NCBI GenBank assembly: GCA_965112735.1
Contig: OZ218952.1
Coordinates: 4,650,001-4,714,000, forward strand
Source: Phaeosaccion multiseriatum
Lineage: Eukaryota; Ochrophyta, other classes
Reading direction: 5' to 3'
Length of the DNA stretch: 64,000 nt
The notes under the pieces were generated by a model, which saw only the letters and a list, made by a program, of their open reading frames with translations, made no database searches and was not told where the DNA came from. A program made the position numbers and the translations under genes. The first letter of the stretch is position 1; every line of letters starts with the position of its first letter. This document shows positions 45,664-57,785 of this stretch, piece by piece.

Positions 45664-46362
45664 CACTTGCGAAAAAATTACCGCCCAGAGGCCCCTACCG
45701 TTGAGAACAAAGACAGACTTCCTCTACAATCCCTACATCATGACAACCCGTGGTCTACAGCCTTTTGGTGTGCTGGGCTGATGATTCAGTCAGTCCCCCT
45801 CTTTTCCCTCTCTTTGGGAGTTTGCTACAACCAATAAGGGCGTGCATGCGACGAGGAGCTCGGAGCCCCGAATGTATTCGACTCCTGTGAGTCCTGAAAA
45901 TGAAAACTGTGTGGGTGTGTGTGCGTGACGAGCTGCTCGGAGTGTGTGTGACGAAGGTCCTTCTTCCTTCCCTCCCTCTCCTGTACTGTCCTACTGTTGA
46001 CGCTCTGTCCCCCTCTTCGCCTTCAGATTCCTCGACCACACGCTCCGTCAAGGGCTCAAGGACTCACTCTGACCCCAAGTGCGTCTTAAAATGAATGAAA
46101 TCGAGCGTCTTAGTCCTCCTGGTGGTGGCGAAGAGTTCATCAGCTGTTCATCAAAAAAATTAAATGGGTCTAAGCGCTCCATTTTGCAAGCTGATGCAAG
46201 GAAGCCAAACACCCTCGTCTCCGTAGTCTATTTATGGTCTATATTTTCCCTAAGAGAAGCCCCCCTTCTCCCTTCCTTGCCTACTCCGCTGCTGCAGTCC
46301 GATAATTAATCCATTTTAAAATAAACTGTCCGCCTGTCCGCGCTCTCTCCTTCTCTTTCGGG
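45664..46362. other. Spacer between Sec14-like and fabH (both minus)
   Basis: About 700 bp, without a supported gene. It should hold the Sec14-like promoter and the fabH 3'UTR/terminator. I see no distinct element. Confidence 0.45.
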
Positions 46363-49300
46363 TCATGGGCCCTCCCACCGAATGATGGCCGCACCCCTGG
46401 GGGCAAGAAAAGGACACGGAAACAAAACGACAGGAAGAGGGAGAGAGAGAACGAAAGAGAGAGGTGAAGGCGAGAGAGAGAGGTATACGTACAGTTAAGA
46501 TGCCAACCCAGCGTGCGGAGAGCAGCGGATGATGCAGGTGAGGACGAGCAGAGGATTACACGCAAGCCCACACGCCCGCCAGCCATCCAGTCAGTCAGTC
46601 AATCAGCCCGTCAGTCAGCCCCAATCTTCCCCCCCTTCTTACCAACTTAATCCTGCCCCGAAGCCGGCGCATGCAATGACGTCACCCTTCTTAACCTGCA
46701 AGAAAGGGACCAGCAACCCAACGAGCAGCGCAGCGCAGCGAAGCGGGATAGGGACGTGAGTGCGTGCGGTTAGGGTTAGGGTGCGGGTGCAGTTGTCGAG
46801 AGTAACGGGGAAGTCCCTGCGCGCCTGCCAGCAAGCGCACGGTCTTCCTCCCTTCCTCCCTCTCTCTCTCTTTCTCAATTCCGGTTTACGGCTTAGACCT
46901 TGATCGATATCGAACCTCCGAGTAGCACCAGGCGAGACGACGCAAACGCAAACTTCAAACGCAACGCAAACGAACGCACCTTCCCAGACCGCACGGCCTC
47001 GTCCAGCGCCAGGGGGATGGAAGCGGCGCTTGTGTTTCCGTACTCTGCGAGATTAGTGATAATCTTGTCCTCAGACATGCCGAGCTTCTTGGCAACGGAC
47101 TGCATGATGCGGATGTTGGCTTGGTGCAGCAGCAGCCAGTCCACCTGCAGAGGGGGTGGGTATTCATAGCTGAATGAAGTGTATTCATAGCTGAATGAAG
47201 TGGCGGTGTTACGCATGCACTCCCTCACTCACGCTCGCACGCAACGCACTCATTCACGCACTCCCTCACCCACTCACGCACCCCCTCATCAATTCACTCA
47301 CTCACGCACCCACGCCCTCACGCCCTCACCTCTTCTATGGCAACGTTGGCGCTCTCCAGGGCCTCTCTGAGCACCTTGGGCACTTGCGTTGTGGCGAACA
47401 CGTACACGTCCTGACCGCTCATGGTGATGGGGGAGTACGACCCTTGCGTCACACTGGAGGGGAGGGAGAGGGGTTGGGTTGGGGTAGGTGGTGGTGGCGA
47501 GAGAGGAGGAATACCCTACTTGCAACGGCGGCACTAGGAGTGGCGTGTGGCGTGTCAAATCAATACTTCATCACATGCACATACACACAGGCTCTTGGCT
47601 TGCCCCTCCCTCCCTCTCTGGCCTCCCTCGTTCACTGACATACCGTACCTGTACCCCGCACACAGGCTCTTTGTCTTGCCATCGAAGTCCATCGAGAGCT
47701 TGTCGTGTCCCTCTCCGTCGCTGTGCATAGCGAAGCCGAGCAGGCCCGGCCCCGATCCCCCTGAGGCACCCGTCTCGCCGTCGCTGCTCGCTTCAAGGAC
47801 CATGGCCCCTGCGCCATCACCGAAGAGGATGCCTGGGGAGAGGGAGGGAGAGATGTGCAGAGCAGCGCAGAGAATGGGGTCAGTTTCATCAAGTTTAGTT
47901 CGTATTTACATGAAACTCACATGTGTTCCGGTCCTGCCAGTCTACCCATCTGGAGAGCGCGTCTGCCCCTACTACAAGGGCCTTCTTGTAGGTGCCTGTG
48001 TGCAGGAACTGACTCGCCGTCACCAGCGCGAACAGGAACCCTGCGGTTGGTGGTGCCGTTGGGGTGCGCGAGTGGGTACGGTAGTGGGTATGTGAGTGAG
48101 TGCGGTAGTACGGTTTGGGTGGGCAAAAGCAAGGGCAACCAGGGGTCGGAGGGGCAAGAGAGAGGTGGGAGGGACACGAGAAGTACAGAGACAAAGAAAG
48201 AGAGAGTCTCCGAGCCTGCATGTGCGTGTGCATGTACATACCGGAGCAAGCCGCGGTGACATCAAAAGCGACGGCGTTTTTGGCCCCCACCGCCGCTGCC
48301 ACCTGTGGAGAGGGGGAAAGGGCGGCAGTACACGTGGAAGCCCAAAGACAGCGGCAGCGGCAGGTGTAGGGGTAGGGGGGGGGGTGCAACAGAGAAGGAG
48401 CAACAGCACATGAAGCAAAACAGCAACAGCAAACGAAGGCGATTCAGACACATCAAGCCAGTATGGATGAAGAGACGTGAGCAATGAGAACAAGGAGCAG
48501 CTGCTTCAGCACACTAGGGGTGTATGCAAGTATACAAGCATGGGTATCCCCCCCCCACCCCAAACCCCAACTCCTACGTACCCTGCAGGCGTCGCCAAAC
48601 ATGTCGTCGGGGCTGCTTGTGGCGACGATAACGAGCTCAATGTCACTCCCGTCCACACCGCTCATCTCCACCGCGTTGACGGCCGCTGTGGAGGCCAGAG
48701 TGTGTATGTCCTCCCCCTCCTTCAACACGTGTCTGCTGGAGATGCCGGTGCGTGTCCTGATCCACTCGTCGTTGGTCTCCACCATGGCCTCCAGGTCTTG
48801 GTTAGTAATGCGCTGCAGATGAAGGAGGAGGAGAATGAGGAGGAGGAACGTTAGATGTCAGTCAGATGATCACATAAGGAGGAGGAAGAGGAGAGGGCGA
48901 AAACGAGGGGCAGTGCAAGAGCAACACTGTGCGCTGTGCTTGTTGTCGGCGCAATAAGCAAGTCAACAACGCATCTCCACCTCGTCGAGCTCGAGGACCA
49001 ATTGTGTGAGCCAAAGGCGGGCGCTATATAAACCACTACAGTAGAAGTCTTCAACCTAGTCGCGATATGTATGCACCAGAAATCGGCTGCGCGACTTCCA
49101 TTATTCTCTCAATTGCTCGCATACTGCCTCTTACGTACCGTAGATGCAGCCGCCGACCCGATGCCTATTGGCCTTGACCTCAGCGTCCTGTCGCCTCCCC
49201 CACCAGCGTCCATCGCTAGCCTGTGCCTACTGCTGCTGCTGCTCCTGCTGCTGCTAACTTTCCGAAAACTAGTGCTTCTTGCTGCTGCTCTGCCGACGGG

Positions 49301-49632
49301 GGGTACGACGAATGCCTGTGACACAAGGGCAGGCAAGAAAGGGTAGGGGAGAGGGAATGCTGGCATCGTGAGGATGGGGGAGGGTGTGCAGCATGGAGAC
49401 GAGAGAGAAGAGAGAGATCGAGACAGCCTAGCATGTGGTGAGTTTGCAGACACAATCTTGAGAGAGGGGAACAGGGATAAGAGGAAGGAGCGAAGGGCAG
49501 CGTGGCAGAAGGGGAGAGACAGAGGAGACACTGTGCTGCAGGCAGAGGAGAAGCAACCCCTTGTCATCCTCCTCGTCGTACCTCCGATGCAGCCGCCAGC
49601 CCAAGAAGGACGCATAGAGAGTTGAGCCCCAT
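46363..49632 (-). CDS. fabH: 3-oxoacyl-ACP synthase III (KAS III), plastid-targeted
   Basis: Starts type II fatty-acid synthesis by joining acetyl-CoA and malonyl-ACP. Ten exons: 49632-49582, 49315-49139, 48812-48582, 48302-48242, 48040-47921, 47832-47649, 47453-47330, 47144-46980, 46695-46643, 46396-46363; 399 aa, phases consistent throughout. Catalytic Cys172 is in VTAACSG, His323 in LLHQANIRI and Asn353 in [38 protein letters not shown] and [15 protein letters not shown] complete the family pattern. The first exon is a 17-residue signal peptide ([17 protein letters not shown]) and the next begins AFVVPP, then a Ser/Arg-rich transit peptide: a bipartite complex-plastid leader with Phe at the cleavage site. 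Head-to-head with fabF. Confidence 0.97.
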
Positions 49633-50295
49633 GGTCGGGCAGGAGCACGCACAGAGAGAGCGAGCGATGCCTCCCCGAGAGCTACGCGTGCTCGCAAGGC
49701 AAGTTGGAGGAGCAGCAGAGCAGCCGGGCAGCAGTAGCAGCAGCAACAGCAAGAAATAGGCAGTCAGCGACTCAAGCCAAGGGCGATGTCTTTATTAACG
49801 CCGGATTTTCCGAGGGGCGCGTACGCGAGGTTTTTTCACAGATGCGTCGATTGTAGGAGCACAGCCCAACGGAGCTCATATAAAAGGATCAACCAAACCA
49901 ATAAGACCAAGCAGAGAAGGTCAGGGTGTGTGTGGCTTGCCCCTGCTCCTGCTCCCCCCTCTGTACCTTGCGTGCCTGTGATGGTGGAAGCTGTTGTGGC
50001 TGTGTCCTTGTTCCCCCTCCCGCCTCAAAGGCTCTCCTGTATATGATTTGTTCACCCCACTAAACTGGGACGCCGTGAGAGGCCTGCAATATCTGTGTGC
50101 ACTGAGCAGAATTGGCTTGGTGCCCACTGCGCGCTGTTTGTGCTTTTCCTTACACAGCTACTGGACGTTTTGCTCAACCTCCTTCTCTTCCCCACCACCC
50201 TACGTCTGTCTGTACTTTCGGTTCTTTATTTCTCTTCCTTTGCCCCCTGCCGCTGCTCCCCCCCGCAAGCAGATACGAAGGTTGGAGGAAGGAAG
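49633..50295. promoter_or_regulatory. Shared divergent upstream region of fabH and fabF
   Basis: 663 bp between the start codons of two enzymes of one pathway. A TATAAAAG at 49879-49886 (plus orientation) is a possible TATA element, but it is 410 bp from the fabF ATG, so this is weak. Pyrimidine-rich tracts precede fabF. Confidence 0.5.
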
Positions 50296-53200
50296 ATGCC
50301 TTCGTCGAGCAGCAGCACCAGTACTAGCAGCAGCAGGCTGTCAGTGGTCGCCGCGGTGACCTGCCTGTTGGGCAGCGGCATCAGCAGCGCGGATGCCTTC
50401 ACTGCAGTCAGCGGCGCCTTTGCCGGTCGCAGTTTGCAGCAAGCCACCCACCGATGTGCTTCAGCAGCAGCAGCAGGGAGCGCAGGCATGTCTATGCGGG
50501 AAATGCCAAAGGTGAGAGTTATTTGTTATCCTCTGCATCCTACAGGCAGAGCGAGAGAGTGGCGATGGTTCCTCTGCTCAACGGAAGAGCGCGGGCTTCC
50601 CCACACACATAACGTTGACCAAAACCTCACGCGAGCTGAGCCGCGGTCTCTGCTCTGCACTGACGTCCTCCCCCCCCCCTCTGCAGATCGTCATCACAGG
50701 GGTAGGATCGGTGTCAGGCGTGGGCATCGGGGCAGATGCCCACTTCCAGGATCTGCTTAAAGGTGGGTAGGAGGGTAAAGCATCTATCCCCCCCCCCCCC
50801 TGCTAGCAAGAGTACAAGACTCTCCATTCCAGTTCAGTCACTAAGGTGCATTCCTTCACTCACTCACTCGCTCACTCACTGACCCCTCCCCTTTCCCCTC
50901 GCCCCCCTCTCAGGCAAGTCCGGTATCACTAAGATGCCCGAGTGGGCTGACGAGTACCCTTGCCAAGTGGGCGCCATGGTGGACGACAGCTTCAAGCCAG
51001 GGTACGTGGGGGTTGGGAGGAGAGGCAGAGAGGGGAGGGAGGGAGGGAGGGATTAGTGAGTAGCAAGCTCTCTCACTCCTTCCTTCCCTTCCGTGTCTTG
51101 ATCCTCCTTCCCTTCCATCCCGAACTCCACAACCACCTACGTCTCCCACTCACAGAGATTGGATGAACCCCAAGGAGGCCCGGCGACAGGCCAGATACAC
51201 ACACCTCGCCATGGCGGCCACAAAGATTGCACTCGAGGACAGCGCGCTCGACGTAGAAGCCGTCAACAAGGATAAGTTCGGCGTCATCGTTGGTAAGTTA
51301 TGTAAAGTTATATAATAGCGTAGATGCTATGCTTAGTAATTCGTCGGCAAAGAGGGAGGGAAGGAAGGACGCACTGGCAAAGTTCTTTGTGTATGTTGTG
51401 AAGAATCAATCCTGCATGAGTGTTGGAGATGAAGGTCTTCCGCGGATGTGATGTGATGCCTCGTTTCTATTTTTGTCCTCATTACCTCTTCATCCCCAAC
51501 CCCCCCCCCCCCCTACAGGCTCTGGAATCGGCGGGATCGAGTGGTTTGAGCAGAATAGTATCAAGGTAAGAGAGAGGAGGGGAAGTGTGCTTCAAGTCTC
51601 TTGCTACACCCTGTGCTCAACGCGTCAAGACAGGCACTCGTATGCCGCCTCCCTCCCTCCATCCCGTCACTTCTTTAGGACCCTTCCCTTCCATCGTCCT
51701 CTCTTCACTCACTCACTCATTCACCATCCCCCCCCCGCAGTTCCAAGAGGCTGGCGGAGGTAAGGCCGGAGCTGACAGGGTGTCTCCCTTCCTCATCCCC
51801 GCCCTCATCGCGAACACGGCCAGCGGCATCATCGCCATTGACCAAGGCGCCAAGGGACCCAACTTCGGCACTGTGAGTTGGAGTTTGAGCTTGTTGAGAG
51901 TGATTAACGGATCCATCTCGGACTGACGACGAACCGCCCCATTTCATTTTATTTGTCCCCCCCATCCCCTCCTTTCCCTTTGTGTCGATCATCCACAATT
52001 CCGCTGCTGTTCTGACTGTCTTCCGGTCTTCCCAACACGTGGTCTGGTCTTTCTTACTTGTCCATCTCCCTCCCTACCTTGACACGCGCAGGTTTCCGCG
52101 TGCGCCACGGGCACGCACTCCATCGGAACTGCCATGGACTTCATGCTCAAGGGACAGGTAAGTCGTAAGTCTGTCGCTGGTGTCAGGGGGGATGAGTCAG
52201 TCAGCAAGACTTTCTCTCTCTGTTCTCTCCCTCTCTTCTCTCTCTGCCTCTCTCTCTCTCTCGCTCTCTCTCACTCTCTCCCCCTTTCACCCCCCCCCCC
52301 CCTCTCTCTAGGCCGACGTCATGATCGCGGGTGGCTCGGAGGCAGCAATGACCCCTCTTTGCTTTGCAGGTGCGTGTATGTACTTGCGTGTGGGCGGATG
52401 GGTGGCTGCATGTGTGTGTGCTTTCGTGTTCCGTGCTGAATACGACAGTAATGAGCACAGCATACCATACGCACGCCCCGCACTCGCCCATCGTTCTCCT
52501 CTCCTCTCCTACCCTACCATCCACCCCGGCCATACCCCCTGTCTCACACGCGTTCCCTTCCCTTCCCGCATGCCTCCACCCGTCCCATATGCCTCCACCC
52601 AGGCTTCTGCGCCATGCGTGCGATGGTGACCACCTACAACGATAACCCGGAGGCCGCCTCCAGGCCTTTCGACGAGGTACGTCCGCACACATGCACGCAC
52701 GCACCCACGCACCCACGCACCCACGCACCCACACACAGATCTGCAATTGCTCTGCTGCCTGTCTCGCTTGTAGGAGCAGCGCCCCCCCCCCCTTCACTCT
52801 CCTTTATGCGCTCCCTCTCTTGCGGGACATTCGTTGGGCACATTTCTTCCTCCTCCTCGCCTTTGTTATGCTCACCCGTGTGTGTGCTTGTATTTGTGTG
52901 TGTGTATGTGTGTATGTGTGTATGTGCCCCTCTTCTCTTGGGAACACAAGGGCCGCGCGGGATTCGTCATGGGAGAGGGCGCAGGAGTGATCATCATGGA
53001 GACGGAGGAACACGCCAAGGTGAGAGAGACAAAGAGCGAACGTCCAGCGGAGAAGAGGAGAAGGGCTCTCTTCTCAGCAGAGTGACTCGAAGTGACACCT
53101 GACAAGGGCGCGAGCCCCGCCCTGTATATGAAGCAATCGTCCAGCCCTGCACCCCCCCCTCCTCTAACAACCCCTCCGCCATACATTACCATCCTTCTCC

Positions 53201-54503
53201 TCATCATCTTATCGCCATCCTCCTCCTCCTCCGCTCTGTGACTGCCAGGCTCGTGGTGCTACTATTTACTGCGAAGTCGCAGGCTACGGAGCGACTTGCG
53301 ACGCTCACCACATCACCGCGCCCGCACCAGACGGCAACGGTACGATATTATGTATATATAGATGGAATAGATGGAATAGGAGAAAGAGGGAGAGAGGGGG
53401 GGGAGAGAGAAGTAGAGAGGGAGAGAGACACTGAGAGAGACACTGAGAGAGACAGAGAGAGACGCGTCGAAGGGACAGGGTGGGACGATAGCTGAGGACG
53501 GGTGGATGAAGCCGCGGAAGCAGAAGAGACTGCGGAGAATGTGTGTGCCGTGAACAAGTGTTGGGCAAGTGTTGGCAGCGGCATGGGTGGAGCGCCAGTC
53601 TCGGCGTGCGCTGCCGTTCGTTCTTTCTTTCGTTCTCTTCTTCCTCTTACAAAACAACCGGACAACCAACAGGCCTGGCAAGAGCCATCAACATGGCAAT
53701 GGACCAGGGTGAGGTCAAGGCAGAGGACTTTGTGGGCGGTTACGTCAACGCGCACGGCACCTCCACCCCTTACAACGACAAGTTTGAGACCATGGCCATC
53801 AAGCGCGCTCTGGGAGAGGACGTTGCCAAGCAGGCCTACATCAGGTACGTAACATTAGCGAGGTCCAATGAACCGAAAGTGGTAGTGGATGGCGAAGGCT
53901 TGGACTCAGTGGGGGAGGAGACGGGCGGCCCTCATCCCCTCTTCTGAGCACTCCTCACTCCCTCCCCCCCCCCCCCTCCTCCTCCTCCTCCTTCACAGCT
54001 CCACCAAGTCCATGATGGGCCACACGCTGGGCGCTGCTGGCGGTCTGGAGGCCGTGGTGTGTGCACAGGTGCTCAAGAGCAACAAGATCCCCCCCACCAA
54101 GAACCTCGAGAAGCCCCATGTCGAGGACGGATGCGACTTGGAGTACTGCCCAGAGACCATGGTGGAGCCGGTGAGTGAGGGAGGGAAAATAAAACCTTTG
54201 GTCCTTGAAGGGTGAAAGAAGTCAATGCTGGTTGATCATGGGTGGGTGCATAGTGGAATAGTGTATAGTGGAGGGGTCCCTCTTATATGCATATATATAT
54301 ATGCCAACGAATCAATGCGCCATGTGTGTGTGTGCGTCCCGTCCCTCGGTTCTGACACTCACCTTCCGTCCGTGTGTCCGTCCGTCCGTCCTTGCATTAC
54401 TTGTGTGCGTGCGCAGACGGAGAAGATCAAGGTAGCGTTGAGCAACAACTTGGGCTTCGGAGGACACAATGCCGCCCTTGTGTTCAGGGAATACACGGAA
54501 TAG
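50296..54503 (+). CDS. fabF: 3-oxoacyl-ACP synthase II (KAS II), plastid-targeted
   Basis: Elongating condensing enzyme of type II fatty-acid synthesis. Fourteen exons: 50296-50511, 50687-50762, 50914-51001, 51156-51292, 51519-51565, 51741-51872, 52092-52157, 52312-52369, 52603-52676, 52951-53019, 53249-53339, 53673-53844, 53999-54170, 54417-54503; 494 aa, every phase consistent. Catalytic triad Cys236 (SACATG), His379 (VNAHGTST) and His417 ([11 protein letters not shown]). Residues about 14-34 are a hydrophobic signal ([20 protein letters not shown]) whose ADAF resembles the Phe cleavage motif of complex plastids, followed by an Arg/Ala/Ser-rich transit peptide; the mature enzyme begins near PKIVITGVG. 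Poly-C tracts stand just before several acceptors. KAS I is the main alternative, but the sequence reads as FabF. Confidence 0.97.
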
Positions 54504-54879
54504 GCTTAGCAGCAGCTGCAACCAAGCCAAGGCCAGACAGAGCAAGGGGAGAGCGCTTTGCTTTGCTTTGAAGAGAAGCAGTCTGGAGGGTGTGCGTAAG
54601 AGAGGCTTTTCTTTGGCACCCGTTGGCAAGCGAGGCACGAGTGCGAGGCACGAGAAGAGTATATTCCTATTATGCGTCCCTTTTCTTCCACCCTTCCTCC
54701 TGCCCACCTTTTGCCTTTCTCCCAATAGCATAAGTTATTTGTATAGGGCAACGAGTCACACACATCCACAATGCAGATCTACCCCTGGAGAGGGCTCCCG
54801 AGGTGGTTTTTGTTCACAGAGGCTCGTTGGTACCGTACGTAGTTTTGTTAGAGAGAGACAAACAGTCCTTTACGTTAAT
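54504..54879. other. Convergent spacer between fabF and the PPR gene
   Basis: 376 bp holding both 3' ends. No repeat or gene seen. Confidence 0.5.
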
Positions 54880-56721
54880 TTACTCTTCCTTTAGATGCTC
54901 GACGTATCTACGCATCTCCTCTGCGCCCCACGTAGAGCTGTATGACATGACATCGGGTTGAAGCCCTTCCCTGCGCATTTCGTCGAGCAAGTCAAGTGTC
55001 TTCTCGTGTTCCCCTGCCTTGCCGCAAGCAGCGATGGCAGAGCCGTAAGAGATTTCATTCGGTTGAAGCCCTTCCCTACGCATCTCCTTCAGCAAGTCAA
55101 GCGCCTTCTCGTGCTCTCCTGCCTTGCCACAAGCAGCAATCGCAGAGCTGTACAAGATGACATCAGGCTGAAGCCCTTCCGCCCGCATCTCCTGCAGCAA
55201 GTCAAGCGCCTTCTCGTGCTCTCCTGCCTTACCACAAGCAGTAATAGCAGAGCTGTACGTGATGACGTTGGTTTGAAGTCCTTCCCTTCGCATCTCGTCC
55301 ACCAAATCAAGCGCCTTCTCGTGCTCTCCTGCATTGCTACAAGCAGTAATAGCAGAGCTGTACGAAATTTCATCGGGTTGAAGCCCTTCCCCCCGCATCT
55401 CCTCCAGCAAGCCAAGGGCCTTCTCGTGCTCTTCTGCCCTGCCACAAGCGGTAACCGCAGAGTTGTACGTGATGACATTGGGTTGAAGCCCTTCCCCTCG
55501 CATCTCCTCCAGCAAGTCAAGCGCCTTCTCGTGCTCTCCTGCCTGGCCACAGGCCGCAATCGCAGAGCTGTACGAGATTTCATTGGGATGAAGCCCTTCC
55601 TGCCGCATTTCCTCCAGCAAGTCAAGGGCGCGCTCGTGCTGTCCCCCATTGCCACACGCCGCAATCGCAGAGCTGTACGAGATTTCATTGGGGTGAAGCC
55701 CTTCCCGCCGCATCTCTTTCAACAAGTCAAGTGCCTTCTCATGCTCTCCTGCCTTGCCACAAGCAGTAATGGCAGAGTTGTACGAGACTTCACTGGGCTG
55801 AAGCCCTTCCCTCCGCATCTCCTCCAGCAAGTCCAGGGCCCTCAGGTGCTCTCCTGCATTGCCACATGCAGTAATTGCAGAACTGTATGAAATGACATTG
55901 GGTTGAAGCCCTTCCCGCCGCATCTCCTTCAATAAGTCGAGTGCCTTCTCGTGCTCTCCGGCACGGCCACAAGCAGAAATCGCGGAGCTGTACGAGATGA
56001 CGTTGGGCTGAAGCCCTTCGCTCCGCATCTCCTTCAGCAAGTCAAGTGCCGTCTCGTGCTCTCCTGCTTTGCCACAAGCAGAAATCGCAGAGCTGTACGT
56101 GATGATATCGGGTTGAGCGCCTTCGCTACGCATTTCCTTTAGTAACTCAAGCGCCTTGGCGTGCTTTCCTGCCTTGCCACAAGCAGAAATCGCAGAGCTG
56201 TACGTGATGACGTTGGGTTGCAGACCGCTTGCCTTCATCTCCTCGAGTAGCGCAAGCGCACCCTTCCATCGCCCAGCCTTACCCACTGCAGAAATGGCGG
56301 CGTTATACAGAATGATGTTCATCGGAGTCTCCGTTGCTTTCGCCTCCTCAATCACCCTCGCTACTCCCCTCCAGTCCCGCATATTTCCAAGTCTCTGGAT
56401 CTCCTTGGTCAACGCCATTTGCTTCTGTCGTTCTGTGCGACCACCGCCTCGTCCCTGTCGCGGCCCTCCCGCATTCAGATGATCCCTGTATCCCAGGAGG
56501 CGAAGCGAGTGAGTCACCGGTCGCCGCGCAACTACATGAACCCAGGGGGGGCCTGTGAGGAAGGAGTTCTGTTTTCCCACATGGCGGTGCGCAGGTTGAG
56601 TCCACCTTCCCCTCGAGCTTGTGAAAGCAGCAGCAGGAGCACCACCTCCACGTCCAGCACCAACGCCTTCTCCTCCTCCTCCTGTGGTGTAAATGAAGCC
56701 CGTCACGCTGTTGCCTGGCAT
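54880..56721 (-). CDS. PPR protein with 13 nearly identical P-type repeats
   Basis: Pentatricopeptide-repeat proteins bind organellar RNA one base per repeat. A single 613-aa frame, no intron seen; the ATG at 56721 may not be the true start, as upstream exons cannot be excluded. Residues about 130-600 are 13 full 35-residue repeats plus partial ones at both ends, each of the form YSSAI(S/T/A)ACGKAGEH, then EKALDLLKEMRREGLQP. Residues 5/35 per repeat read, in order: N/N, S/D, S/N, S/N, S/S, N/N, S/N, S/N, N/D, S/N, S/D, S/N, G/D. Under the published PPR code S/N favours A, S/D G, N/D U, N/N C or U. The C-terminus is short (EEMRRYVEHLKEE) with no DYW or E domain. The N-terminus is Gly/Arg-rich and could target an organelle. 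Confidence 0.9.
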   Translation of the reverse strand: MPGNSVTGFIYTTGGGGEGVGAGRGGGAPAAAFTSSRGRWTQPAHRHVGKQNSFLTGPPWVHVVARRPVTHSLRLLGYRDHLNAGGPRQGRGGGRTERQKQMALTKEIQRLGNMRDWRGVARVIEEAKATETPMNIILYNAAISAVGKAGRWKGALALLEEMKASGLQPNVITYSSAISACGKAGKHAKALELLKEMRSEGAQPDIITYSSAISACGKAGEHETALDLLKEMRSEGLQPNVISYSSAISACGRAGEHEKALDLLKEMRREGLQPNVISYSSAITACGNAGEHLRALDLLEEMRREGLQPSEVSYNSAITACGKAGEHEKALDLLKEMRREGLHPNEISYSSAIAACGNGGQHERALDLLEEMRQEGLHPNEISYSSAIAACGQAGEHEKALDLLEEMRGEGLQPNVITYNSAVTACGRAEEHEKALGLLEEMRGEGLQPDEISYSSAITACSNAGEHEKALDLVDEMRREGLQTNVITYSSAITACGKAGEHEKALDLLQEMRAEGLQPDVILYSSAIAACGKAGEHEKALDLLKEMRREGLQPNEISYGSAIAACGKAGEHEKTLDLLDEMRREGLQPDVMSYSSTWGAEEMRRYVEHLKEE

Positions 56722-57785
56722 CCGAGATCAAGAGAGACAAAAGAGTAGAGAGGAGAAACAGAGGGGGCGTTGGTTCACCAAACTCACAGGTGGCAGCTAC
56801 ACAGCCCCATTTTTTCTTATTGTACACTATCCTTGTGCGGCTCTCTTCACTAGGGGGGATCGGGCGGCCCCTCTTCACAAAGAGGGGGATGAGGGCAGAG
56901 GTGTGTCTGCAGAGGTGTTGTCCACATCCTATCCACTATAATCCCTACGCGACGATAGGAGACAACAGCAAGCAAACCCAGACATCAGCCCAAGACGTGG
57001 TGCACATAGCTCCTCTGTGCACTGAACCACCTCAATTCTGGTTTCACCAAGACCCCCCTCTTCCTCTTATCGTACTCACACTGCATTCTTTTTTTTTGCC
57101 CTGCTACTGTACGTAAAATTCCCTTGATCATCACTCAGTTGGGTTTCGCATGTGGCCGTGGGCAACGAGAAGCGCCTGGCCCCGGCCGTTTTGTGCGTTT
57201 GTCACGGAACGACTGTGGAGACCCGTGACGACCTTGAGCGTAACAGGGAGGACTGGCACAGCTTCAAGGCCTGGATTGACGACATCAAGGACGGGCAGGT
57301 GCATTCCCATGCGGATACCACGCGAACGGCAGTAGCGCAGCGCCCTCAGAGCCGCGATGCACCCCCCCTTATGTGCCTTGTTTCCGTCCAATCGAAGTGC
57401 TCTCACCTTGGTCAGCTCTATAATGCGGCGGTGGTCGCCCCCACCGGACTGCGGAAAGCCGCCGGGGGTTGCCATGGCGTTGGGGGCCTGCACACGTGAG
57501 TAATTTGACATGAATTGCACCCCTTTAAGGTCGCATTACTGCTCCGCTGGGCTCCCCCTTTTGGCTATTGTCGATCGCTGATGGTTGAGTAGCCCCAGGC
57601 AGTCACCGGTAAGGGGCTCGGGAGGGGCCCTGTCCTCCCAGTGGGGCATCGCCAGCAGCAGCGGGGCGGGGGGGGGGAGCGGGCTCGCGCAGGGAGAGAC
57701 ACTGGAACAGGTCCCTGTCCCCTCCGGTTTATTACAGCGCAGGAGTTGGCCGCAAGGGCGGAGGCCTGCATACCTTACCGGCGCG
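56722..57785. other. Unresolved region with coding-like segments on both strands
   Basis: Roughly 57134-57299 reads well on the plus strand (GTTVETRDDLERNREDWHSF) and 57407-57488 reads well on the minus strand (APNAMATPGGFPQSGGGDHR, bounded by TGTGCAG and GTGAGAG splice-like ends). I cannot build a complete gene on either. 56722-57130 shows nothing beyond possible PPR upstream sequence. Confidence 0.35.

Noticed and set aside
46760-46790. Interstitial telomere
   Set aside because: Only two TTAGGG units within a fabH intron; too short.
54958-55890. 310-aa plus-strand frame opposite the PPR gene
   Set aside because: Antisense shadow of the tandem repeats; it recurs with the same 105-bp period and has no domain.
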